Shown here one piece after another: positions 13,116 through 22,332 of a stretch of DNA of 64,000 nt. The first letter of the stretch is position 1, and each line of letters opens with the position of its first letter. Position numbers and translations under genes: made by a program. The notes under the pieces are model-generated. The model was not told the DNA's origin and made no database searches. It was given only the letters and a program-made list of their open reading frames with translations. Origin of the DNA: Planoprotostelium fungivorum (Eukaryota; Evosea; Variosea; Cavosteliida; Cavosteliaceae); NCBI GenBank assembly GCA_003024175.1, contig MDYQ01000037.1, positions 96,712 to 160,711 on the forward strand. Reading direction: 5' to 3'.

Positions 13116-13830
13116 TCAAGAGCGATCGCCAGGGCATCTGCGACACCATGAGCTACGGAGAATAAACTCTTCCTCACCTCTCTCCAGAGGAAGTCAACTT
13201 GTCTGACCCCTGCTTGACGGTCCAGATGACATCGAAGCGATCTCCAGGGTACACAGGCTTATCGGCGATGCCAAGAACGTCCGCTATGTCGGTCAACACC
13301 TTGTGCTCCTGCAGCAGCCATCAGACACCCCGATGCATTGCATTTCCAATCACCCAACAGATGAGAACTCTCTTTGGATTCTTCTCTTTCTCTTGTGACT
13401 TCTGATACTTCTTCACGGCATCCTTCACGCAGCGAGTGTCGTCACGATCACAAGAATGGTCGATCTGTATGAGGTCAGGAAGACGTGAGGCATATGAAAG
13501 AACCTTGATTCCGAGAGCTGCAGCGAGAGGAGTGACTGTCTGAAAGGGTCTGTTCCTCCCTCCACTTTTCTCAAAGTCCTGTGCCAAGATGTATCCGATA
13601 TTGTAAGTCGAGTTCGCACCAAAGACCTGTTCAGACGATTGAGATTCGATGTTAACTCTTACACTCACGCTCGATAGACATTTTGCACGAGCTTGACCCG
13701 CAGGGCTTAGACCCGTGATGGTATCATCGGCTGGCTTCTCTCCATGACGGATGAGATAGGTGATCTGGTCTTTGTCTTTGGCGAGAGAGAGGCAGATGAA
13801 ACAAGAGACGACCAGGAGGAGGACCTTCAT
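13116..13830 (-). CDS. Secreted histidine-phosphatase superfamily protein
   Basis: Four exons encode about 190 residues. The N-terminus MKVLLLVVSCFICLSLA is a signal peptide. Just after it, QITYLIRHGEKPADDT carries the RHG(E) phosphohistidine motif. Other conserved parts are GLSPAGQARAKCLS, FQTVTPLAAALGIKV (second catalytic region) and CWEHKVLTDIADVLGI, spliced across a 44-bp intron; the His in this motif matches the second catalytic His of phosphoglycerate-mutase-like proteins. It ends YPGDRFDVIWTVKQ followed by SGERCPGDRS. Proteins of this form are common as extracellular or vacuolar enzymes in fungi and amoebae; the substrate is unknown. The upstream in-frame Met at 13911 would hide the signal peptide, so I prefer 13830. 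Confidence 0.85.
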
Positions 13831-14399
13831 GGTAGCTGACGAGAGAGGAAATGCAGAAGGAGCCGAAAGCACAAAACGAATTCGCTGGGCGGATTTTCTG
13901 ACATCAGACATGACATGTTACGTGTATTTGAGCTCGAGTTTTGGATCGTTTGGAGAGGGTGAGAGTGGTTGGTGATGTAAGGATGTTGCCTCTCTAAGCT
14001 ACGGATAGGCGCGACAGATCTATATATGTCGACTATCGTGGCAATAAAACGTGAAGAAGTGTTATCTTTGATGATGTTCGTCTTATATATGTTTAGGAGA
14101 GTAGGGTATCATGTGAGTTTACTTGGTTTATTCACGACTCACGTCCATCATCACCAATCCATAAACATCGATCCACTCAAAAAGATAATCCTCTTGGATC
14201 TCTAACTCCTCACCGAACACTCTCCCTCACGTTCTCCTCTCTCTTCCATCTGATTATTCCCCCGCGATCTGTACCTCTCCGCAAATAAAGGAACGAGAAA
14301 AAGACATCTTCCCATGATATCATTTTCGTGTTTCATTGAAATGAGAGGGAAGAGGATCTGGTTGCCTTCCTCTGTTCTTCATCCGCACGATCATCCAAC
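13831..14399. other. Divergent promoter region of phosphatase and RPL23
   Basis: This 569-bp gap has starts leaving in both directions. It contains two TATATATG stretches (about 14020 and 14083). I find no exon or RNA gene. Confidence 0.4.
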
Positions 14400-15133
<734 letters not shown>

Positions 15134-15584
15134 GTTTGTTTCCTTTTCTCACGGTTCCTCTCTATTGGAAATAAAATACATTCGGATGACACTAGACCGT
15201 GATCTCAACAACGACATTCAATCTTGATCACATGTGACACGATCGATTTCACTTCTTTCACAAAGTCAAATCACGAGGGTGTCATCTCATCGTGCAAGAC
15301 GAGGGAACCATTCTCTTCGCATCCCAATAGAAGAGCAGTCAGAGGCGCTGACGACCCCGTCCATCAGCCGTCGATGATGGACACAGAGGAGAGTCGATAA
15401 AGAAGGAACAAAGGGAGGTAATATGAGTTGAGGTGGAGCGGTGAAGCAAAAGTTCGTGAGAATAGGGGGAGTGAGGCGTTAAAAAAGGAAAGAAAAAGTG
15501 TTCTGCTTCTTTTCACACGGATCGTCATCGGAGAGAGGAAAAGGAGAGACGAATACAGAAGAGATAGAAGGATACAGAACACTC
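15134..15584. other. RPL23 3' flank and PTP upstream region
   Basis: This 451-bp stretch holds the RPL23 poly(A) signal and then purine-rich sequence up to the phosphatase ATG. No exon was seen; the hydrophobic minus-strand open frame here has no splice context or family match. Confidence 0.45.
15170..15175 (+). promoter_or_regulatory. AATAAA poly(A) signal of RPL23
   Basis: The hexamer lies 37 bp after the RPL23 stop, within TTGGAAATAAAATAC. Confidence 0.6.
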
Positions 15585-17298
15585 ATGGGCGCGCGGAACA
15601 GTAAGAGGGGAGCGACTGAATCCCCAACTGCACAGAAGAAGAAGTTTCAATCACCGGGCTCATACGAGTTCAAGCCCACTTATAATTTGAAGAAGAATTT
15701 AGACAGGGATATACCAGAGGAAGAATTCAAGGTGATCATCATCTCGACGTTAGACATCATGCAAAATGGCTCCACACCGAGTCTCGTTGAATCTATCATA
15801 ATATTCTAGATTGTTGAATACTCTTCAGGCTATAGAATGGCACGACACAATCAATGGTGCACTCAGTTATGGAACCACAGAGGAGGCATTTAAAGATAGT
15901 AATAAGGCAAAAAATCGATACCAAGTGGTCGTACCTTGTGAGTCCAATATTCTTTAGCTCGCTCGACTCAACCATTCCAGACGACCATTGCAGAGTCAAA
16001 CTTCAATCCGCCGATACCGAAGGATCGGACTATATCAACGCGAGCTACATCAAGGTGTGTGCACCATGTCGATTGTCCTTTTATCCACCGTAATACGATA
16101 CAACTACACCTGCCCGCTTCGACGTCTATACTCACCCAGCATAGGGAGAGGACAACAGTTACATCGCAGCTCAGGGTCCACTGCCCGAGACAACTGCGGA
16201 CTTTTGGAAGATGGTATGGGACGATGATGTCTCCGTCCTCCTCATGCTGACAAAGACCAACGAGAACGGCCGGGTAATTTTCGATTCCTCTCATTTCCAT
16301 CATTGGATATCATCTCGTGATACATTGGATGGGCCGCCCCTGACGAACGAAACAGAAAAAGTGTCACCAGTATTATCCAGAGAAGGAAGACGGAGACGAT
16401 GGAATCGAATACGGGGACATCAAGATCGAGTTGGCATCCATGCACGAAGATTCGAAGGCGGCAGTCATCACCAGGAAATACACTCTCACCCACAAGGTGA
16501 CTTCACGTACATCGATATTCCGAACGCCATCGCATCACGATGCCATGCGACACATCGAATGGGCTGACACATGAGACAGCCCACGAGCGCTAAGAGGACA
16601 GTCGTTCACTACCAATACCTCGGCTGGCCCGACCACGGTGTGCCCGAGAACACAGCTGGCATCCGGGGTGAAGATCACATGATCATCAAAAAGATCGTCT
16701 CATATGCATGACTGAAACTCGACCAGGCCTCATCCAAAGCATCGAAGAGCAGATTGCAGAGAGTCACTCCACCGGACCCATCCTGGTTCACTGCAGGTGA
16801 ATATCCACCGTCTACACGTTTGTAGATTGAGGACATCAGTGCCGGTATCGGGAGGACGGGAACCTTTATGACCATCCACATTCACATCCAACAGCTCAGG
16901 AAACACATGCAATCATCACCCGATCAACCCTTTCAATTTGAGATCTACAACACCGTGAAGGAATTGAGGAAACAGAGGACTGGTATGGTCCAACAACCCG
17001 TGAGAAGACATTCATCCATACGAAAAGTTGGTTTCATCATCACGATCTGATGGAAGCAGGAACAATATCGTTTCTGTTACGAGGCCATACTGGACGAGTC
17101 CAAAAAATTGGGTGAACTGTGTGGGAATCGAAACGTGGGCTGAACGAGGCAGGCTACGTCCCCCCCGATAAGAATTGGAAGGCACCCACGACAGCGGCAG
17201 GTGAAGAGCAGGTCGCCAACACGAACACATCGAATTCACCTTCTTCGTCCGTCGCTGCACTGTCGGAGGCTGATTCCACCACTGAGAAAACAACATAA
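15585..17298 (+). CDS. Classical protein tyrosine phosphatase
   Basis: About ten exons encode a single PTP domain. In order: KNRYQVVVPYDHCRVKLQ, GSDYINASYIK, SYIAAQGPLPETTADFWKM, the WPD loop in LGWPDHGVPEN, and the signature loop VHCSAGIGRTGTF, containing the Cys nucleophile and Arg of HC(X5)R, split by an intron. The protein ends with GYVPPDKNWKAPTT and a Ser/Thr-rich tail. The N-terminus MGARNSKRG matches an N-myristoylation site (Gly2, Ser6, following Lys), so membrane attachment is likely; this is inference. The ATG at 15585 was chosen for that motif. Several introns are only 43-70 bp. It dephosphorylates phosphotyrosine, which implies tyrosine kinase activity in this organism (compare the receptor kinase at 48507-54166). 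Confidence 0.94.
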
Positions 17299-17332
17299 AG
17301 AGAGAGCGTCTAGATTTAGACATGAGCACGTG

Positions 17333-18148
17333 ATGATGATGGATGGCCTCTTCATCAGAGAGGGAGAGACAAAGAGGAGATGTCATGAAAGACGTCATGA
17401 AAAGAGAGGAAGTGATGTGCGATGTCAGAGCGACACGGAATCACATCGGGACCGAATCATGCTGAGGGGTTCGGCTCTGATTCTGAGCCGAAGAGAGATA
17501 GAGGACATACCTACGGTCCAGTCGAGCGACCTGAAGCCACTCCACGTCGTCGTAGAAAACATTGTATCTGGAGACAAGAAGGCTCAGCTGTCTTCGTGGT
17601 GGCTGGATCTGATCGAAACGGGAGTCGATCATTATCTCAGCAGCAATCAGACCTTCACCGACGAAGGAGGCAGACATATCGTCTACGATACGCACGCGGT
17701 GCCTTACAATTACATCGACCAACCACCGAAATCAATGGAGGCGATACGTCACAACCATTACATCGTCCAAAAGCTCCTGTCCTTCTCAACATTACCCGTG
17801 ACAGAGACATCATCTCCACAGCACGTGGAGTTTGATCGGTTCCTGAGAGGAACATCGAAAGAAGTCTACACGCACATCAATCACTTTGAGACGGTGTCCA
17901 ATGGTGTCCTAGATCTCATTCGAGGCAATATGATTCGAGTCGACCAAGAGAAAACACAACATCTTCTGGCCGATCTGAACTATCTGTCAGAGATGAAGAG
18001 GCTAGAGGATGAGAGATTCAGTGGAGAGAAGACATCGGCGGGGCTATCACACATTGTGCCCATCAGTGGACTGATTCTATCCAAATTACATCGTATAGAG
18101 AATGAACTGGCGACAGTTCTGCGGCATTGGAATAGAAACATAAAATGA
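17333..18148 (+). CDS. Orphan helical protein, single exon
   Basis: A single uninterrupted frame of about 270 residues. Good coding composition begins at LILSRREIEDIPTVQSSD and continues through LSSWWLDLIETGVDHYL, RHIVYDTHAVPYNYIDQPPK, HNHYIVQKLLSFSTL, VEFDRFLRGTSKEVYTHINH and a helical end (ISGLILSKLHRIENELATVL). The ATG at 17333 is one option; the one at 17459 (MLRGSA) is equally possible, because the region between is Arg/Glu-rich and less protein-like. I recognise no domain. It is convergent with LAMTOR2, 87 bp away, and follows the phosphatase stop by 34 bp. Confidence 0.6.
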   Translation: MMMDGLFIREGETKRRCHERRHEKRGSDVRCQSDTESHRDRIMLRGSALILSRREIEDIPTVQSSDLKPLHVVVENIVSGDKKAQLSSWWLDLIETGVDHYLSSNQTFTDEGGRHIVYDTHAVPYNYIDQPPKSMEAIRHNHYIVQKLLSFSTLPVTETSSPQHVEFDRFLRGTSKEVYTHINHFETVSNGVLDLIRGNMIRVDQEKTQHLLADLNYLSEMKRLEDERFSGEKTSAGLSHIVPISGLILSKLHRIENELATVLRHWNRNIK

Positions 18149-18235
18149 ACGATTTTGCATGCACACCTGATGTCAATTCTCTCTCTCGATCAGTGGAAGA
18201 TGAATCATCGTGAACAGATGAACCAGTCACGTCGA

Positions 18236-18748
18236 TTAGTTTATAGAAGATAATTGTTGCAGTGGCTCATCTAAATACTGGTTCAATGAGTCCACCTGTT
18301 TGAGATCAACATCAAAGAAAGACGTATACACCATTCACCTTCGCCTTTAGAATACCAAATTGAACTGTCGAATCACCATACACACAGACTAAAAAGTCAC
18401 CAACCTTTCTGATACCTAATCTTCCCTCCTACAAAACATTAGACAAATGCAAGAACGTCTAAAGAGATCATGATGGTGTTTCACATACCTCGCACTCTAT
18501 GAGAAGGCAATTCACATCTTCTGACGTCTTGTGATAGGTGGTCCATACATTCATCGCGATGGCGCCCACTAACTTCTCGTTCGTATCGGTTCCTGCGGAG
18601 GCCAATAATTCTCCCGTTGTTGTCACGATTCTAAACGGTTCGAGTTCAGATGGATGGTTTAATCTCTCACATCAACTCACATTGAGCTCTTGACTCCATT
18701 AGAAGTTGCCTGCTGTAGAATGGGCGGAAGAGCCTTGGCTCGGAGCAT
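18236..18748 (-). CDS. LAMTOR2: LAMTOR2/p14 roadblock-fold Ragulator subunit
   Basis: Four small exons encode about 125 residues. The start MLRAKALPPILQQATSNGVK matches the LAMTOR2 opening MLRPKAL. Then come VTTTGELLASAG, IAMNVWTTYHKTSEDVN, the EGRLGIRKVGDFLVCVYG block (family EGRVAITRVANLLLCMY) and GILKAKVDSLNQYLDEPLQQ. With LAMTOR3 this protein forms the roadblock heterodimer of Ragulator, which tethers Rag GTPases and MAPK scaffolds to late endosomes and lysosomes. Introns sit at about 18287-18329, 18429-18488 and 18632-18681. The full family length is present. The scattered exons explain why no long open frame marks this gene. Confidence 0.92.
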
Positions 18749-18835
18749 GATGTTGATTCCGGCGATGTGATGTGAAGAATAATCTCGTCTTTTTCATCTG
18801 ATCATCACATCACATCACCCCCATCCACAAACACG

Positions 18836-19497
18836 ATGAAGAGACAAGCACCAGATATGTCAGGAGAGGACGTATGGGACGATAGTGCACTAGTCAAAGC
18901 ATACGAGAAGGCAGTCAATCATTATCTTGTGAGAGATCGACCAAGGATATGAAGAGACGCTGACCTATGCAGGTATCACACGGAAAAGAGAGTAAATACG
19001 AAGAAGAACAGAAAACAGGAGAACCACAAGAATTAGAAGAAGGAGAGATCCCAGCAGAACAACCACCGAAACAGCCTCCACAAGTCGGTTCCATCTTCTT
19101 CATTGTCATCCTGATCCATCTGCAGACCGATCACACCGACCAGACATCCCAATATTATCCAGAGACTTACACACAAGAACAGCAATCGTATTACTACTCC
19201 CATCCTTATGGCTATCCTCCAGCACCTCCCCTGCCACCTTTTCCAACAGTTCCCCTGATGCCTTATTGCCCCCGACATGCACCGAAACACGTGAGTGATC
19301 CAGAGAGAAACGACCACGATGAACCACGGAGATAGAACATGACATGAGCTGGTGTTGACTCCCTCCAGAGCCACGAGAGCCCACCGGGACCTCCAAGTGC
19401 CGATCAGCCGATGAGAGACATGCTTCAGTCGTGGTACCAAGCTGGATACGCCGCGGGTTTCTACCAAGCACAAATGGAAATGAAAGGAAAGAAATGA
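18836..19497 (+). CDS. SMN1: Survival motor neuron protein lacking the Tudor domain
   Basis: Three or four exons. The N-terminus contains VWDDSALVKAYEKAVNHYL, the Gemin2-binding helix of SMN (family WDDTALIKAYDKAV). The C-terminus reads MRDMLQSWYQAGYAAGFYQA, the glycine-zipper YG box that drives oligomerisation. Between them are an acidic stretch (EEQKTGEPQELEEGEIP) and a proline/tyrosine-rich region (PYGYPPAPPLPPFPTVP). No Tudor domain is encoded, as in fission yeast Smn1. The stretch GSIFFIVILIHLQ at about 19086-19127 is out of character and is flanked by GTCGGT and CTGCAG in phase 0, so it is probably a 42-bp in-frame intron. SMN assembles Sm rings on spliceosomal snRNAs with Gemin2. Confidence 0.9.
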
Positions 19498-19968
19498 AGA
19501 CAGGTTCGTTTACAAACCATCAGCGTTGTGTCACTTCATGTGTTGGATAGAGGCCTCCATATCGTTTCATGGAAATATAGAGGTTCCATCAGTAGATCTA
19601 TTATAACCCAGGGGCAAGGGTGTTGACGCGATTGACGATGTAGTAGGGTCACCGTGGAGATGAACCGTGGGGAATCTTATCGGCTGGCCTGGGATGATGT
19701 GTGCTTCACAACCGCTTACGCTCCTCAACTCTTCTCTGGTGAATTTCTCTTTCAATCTCAGTTGGCCGGGCGACGGGCCTGGTGGGCCCTTCTGGATCGC
19801 ATTTTATTGGGCCCAGGATCAGATTTCTGACATGTGGTGGGTGGCTGAGATTGATTTGTCGATTGTCGGCCCAGATCTATGGCTACTGATGGCTATCTAA
19901 CTCTCATATGAGTCTAATCATAATTTTACCATCCCAACAAGCGACAGACACTCGCAATCAACAGCACT
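19498..19968. other. Intergenic region upstream of the kinase gene
   Basis: This 471-bp gap separates SMN from the kinase. Short open frames on both strands (about 19567-19900) show no splice partners or family match. Confidence 0.4.
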
Positions 19969-20796
19969 ATGAGGAGCTTAGACGTCAACAACATCGCCAT
20001 CAAGGAAGAGCTCGGAAAGGGAGGTTTCGGCTCCGTCTTCTTAGCCAAGCACGGCAGCTGCGACATCGTCTTAAAGAAGATGATGCGAACACCATCTCAC
20101 AGACTGGAGGGTGTAGCCAAGAGAGAGTACGACTTGAGCAGCCGACTCAAGCACCCCAACTTGGTCAGGATGCGCCACTCCTTCGACACACAGACCGACC
20201 ACTGTCTCGTCATGGACGTTGTAGAGGGTATCGACCTCTTTCGCTTCATGGAGGCCCACGACTTTTCACCCATCGACGAGATCCTCTTCCGCAAGGCATT
20301 CAAAGGACTCTGCAAAGGTCTGGAACACAGCCACACGAAGGGTGTCGCCCACTTAGACATCAAGCCCGAGAACATCATGGTCGGCGATGGAGGTCACTTG
20401 ACTCTAATCGACTTTGGACTCGCCACGGACTCCATCAACTGCAGCAGCTACAGAGGTTCTCCCGAATACGCCGCTCCTGAGGTCTGGAGGCGCACACCTT
20501 ACAACCCATTCTGTGCCGACGTCTGGTCCCTCGGCGTCGTCCTCTATGTCGGCCTCACTGGCTGCTCTCCCTTCGCCGAGGACTGTGCCGCCTCTACGAT
20601 GACTCAGACCCCCAAACTCGAATGGCCCATCGAGCTCGACATCAGCATGCGAGTGAAGGAGCTGGTCCAGTGGATGATGGAATATCGTCCCGAAGACCGT
20701 CCCACTGTGAAGGACATCTTGAACCACAAGTGGCTGATGAAGAAGTCACTCCTCGCAAGAATCAGTCCCAGATTGACCAGAAAGAACCAAGCCTGA
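19969..20796 (+). CDS. Single-exon Ser/Thr protein kinase with HLD catalytic loop
   Basis: An intronless 275-residue protein that is almost only a kinase domain: ELGKGGFGSVFLAK (glycine loop), DIVLKKM (catalytic Lys), CLVMDVVEGIDLFRFME (hinge), GVAHLDIKPENIMVG (catalytic loop), LIDFGLATD (DFG), YRGSPEYAAPEVW (activation segment and APE) and DVWSLGVVLY. The usual HRD is HLD, so the Arg that contacts an activation-loop phosphate is missing, suggesting independence from activation-loop phosphorylation. The catalytic Asp, Asn and DFG are all retained, so it should be active. Overall it resembles CAMK/MELK-like kinases. Strong C-ending codon bias and lack of introns set it apart from its neighbours and hint at a retrocopy or high expression. 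Confidence 0.92.
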   Translation: MRSLDVNNIAIKEELGKGGFGSVFLAKHGSCDIVLKKMMRTPSHRLEGVAKREYDLSSRLKHPNLVRMRHSFDTQTDHCLVMDVVEGIDLFRFMEAHDFSPIDEILFRKAFKGLCKGLEHSHTKGVAHLDIKPENIMVGDGGHLTLIDFGLATDSINCSSYRGSPEYAAPEVWRRTPYNPFCADVWSLGVVLYVGLTGCSPFAEDCAASTMTQTPKLEWPIELDISMRVKELVQWMMEYRPEDRPTVKDILNHKWLMKKSLLARISPRLTRKNQA

Positions 20797-21013
20797 GCTT
20801 GCCGTCTGTATTTTTATTTATTGGTCTTGTACATACCACCAGCCACAAGGAGCTACTTTGAGTCGATAAAGTTTTCGAGAGAATAATTGGTTGTCTCTTT
20901 TCTTTGTGGGCTTCGTCTAACAGCTGTGCCTGATGGAAAGATTCGGCAAATGAAGACGTGATAGTGATAAGAGGTTTTCATGATGAACCCACGAGATGAT
21001 CGAGAGCGTTCGA

Positions 21014-21019
21014 TTTATT
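21014..21019 (-). promoter_or_regulatory. AATAAA overlapping the penta-EF-hand stop
   Basis: On the minus strand ACATAATAAATCG puts the stop TAA in contact with AATAAA. Confidence 0.5.
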
Positions 21020-22021
21020 ATGTGTGCAATTGGTTGAAAACAATCTGTGACAATTGGTCTAGGTTGAAAGTGACCCTGCCAGAGCGATTGACGTCGTTCC
21101 ACTCGAAGATACTGCGAATGGCCGCCAGTCTCGAGCAGATGGTGATGAACTGATCGAATGAGACACCGGCACCCCTGATGTTGCTTCCCATGATGGGGAA
21201 TCCGGCACAGATCTCTTGCATGGTCTGTTGGGTGACCTGAGAGGATGAATGAGCCAACGAATGAGATGGATGATGTAGAATACCTGGAAGCCAGCGCTGG
21301 AGACAGCAGACCAGATCTCTCGAGGATCGAGGTAGCCCGATCGGTCGGTGTCGGCCTGCTGGAATGCATTGGCCATGGACGTCAAGAACTGGTACAGAGT
21401 GGCAAACTCTTGGAAATCTAAAGATGTGAGCGAGAGGTGAAGGGAGACACACACCGATGGTGCCGCTTCTGTCTTTGTCGAAGACTCTCATGAGGATCTT
21501 TGCATTGGCCAGACCGATGGTTCTTCCACAGAAAGGCATGGAAGAGAGTTCGTTGAAAGAGATGGAGCCCGAACGATCACGATCGGCCTGTTGGAACATC
21601 TGTTGGAATTGTTGCATCTGCTGCTGGTTTATCTGAGAATAATATTGGCCTCCCTGAACCATCGACGTCAGACGAAACACGAAGCATTAGACACGCCACT
21701 CGAGACAAAATGAATGGCTCACCCATCCAAGATTGGGTGCCTGAGGTGCTTGACCGTATTGACTCTGAGGAGGGAACTGCTGCTGTTGTTGTTGCTGTTG
21801 TTGGGGATTGTATGGAGGCTGCTGACCGTAAGAAGGCTGTTGTCCGTATGGGGCTTGAGGAGGATAGGGTGCGTACTGGTTAGGTGGAGGAGGTGCTGTC
21901 TGGGAGTATGGCTGATACTGTCCACCGCCAGCGTATGGCTTAATACTGTCAGCTCACCATTTCGCTCAGATGATTGACTCACGGGCTGGTATTGTGGCTG
22001 AGATGATGGTCTTCCGTACAT
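21018..22021 (-). CDS. Penta-EF-hand protein (peflin/ALG-2 group)
   Basis: Five exons encode about 275 residues. The N-terminus (MYGRPSSQPQYQP and the following exon) is a low-complexity Pro/Gln/Tyr-rich segment with a polyglutamine run and repeated PPYNPQ/APYGQQPSY units, as in peflin. The C-terminal part has EF-hand loops DRDRSGSISFNE, DKDRSGTIGDFQE, DTDRSGYLDPRE and a degenerate NRSGRVTFN, with the last hand usual for dimerisation in this family. ALG-2 type proteins bind Ca2+ and then ESCRT or COPII partners through PxY-type motifs. Spliced joins at about 21243-21283 (ending FQ|VTQQ) and 21419-21453 keep frame. The start is clear because the low-complexity tail begins immediately. Confidence 0.9.
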
Positions 22022-22332
22022 GGTGTGTGTATGAGGGTTTGCTGTTTGTGTGACGAGCTAACGTCCAGGTGAGATTTCATTGAACGATCTACAAACGCTT
22101 TCACTCATTTTCAAAGAATATTGAGACGCAAACAGAAACACCCTCGATGCCATGACACAATCAATAGACGAAGTTTTATCTTGTTTCAGTTGATCAGCCT
22201 CCTCCCAGGTATCTGTGCAGTTTTCGGAGGTACAAATTGGCAGAGGATGCATTCTTCCCCACATCTTTCCTCATCCTCTGACAGACATCAGCCCAGCCTC
22301 TGTTTCTGACGTATTCTGTCTGGGTTGTCTCA
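22022..22332. other. Intergenic region between two minus-strand genes
   Basis: This 311-bp gap lies between the penta-EF-hand start and the stop of the lipase maturation factor gene. No feature was recognised. Confidence 0.4.

Noticed and set aside
17441-17722. Minus-strand frame opposite the orphan gene
   Set aside because: The plus frame is three times longer with better codon composition and an uninterrupted reading.
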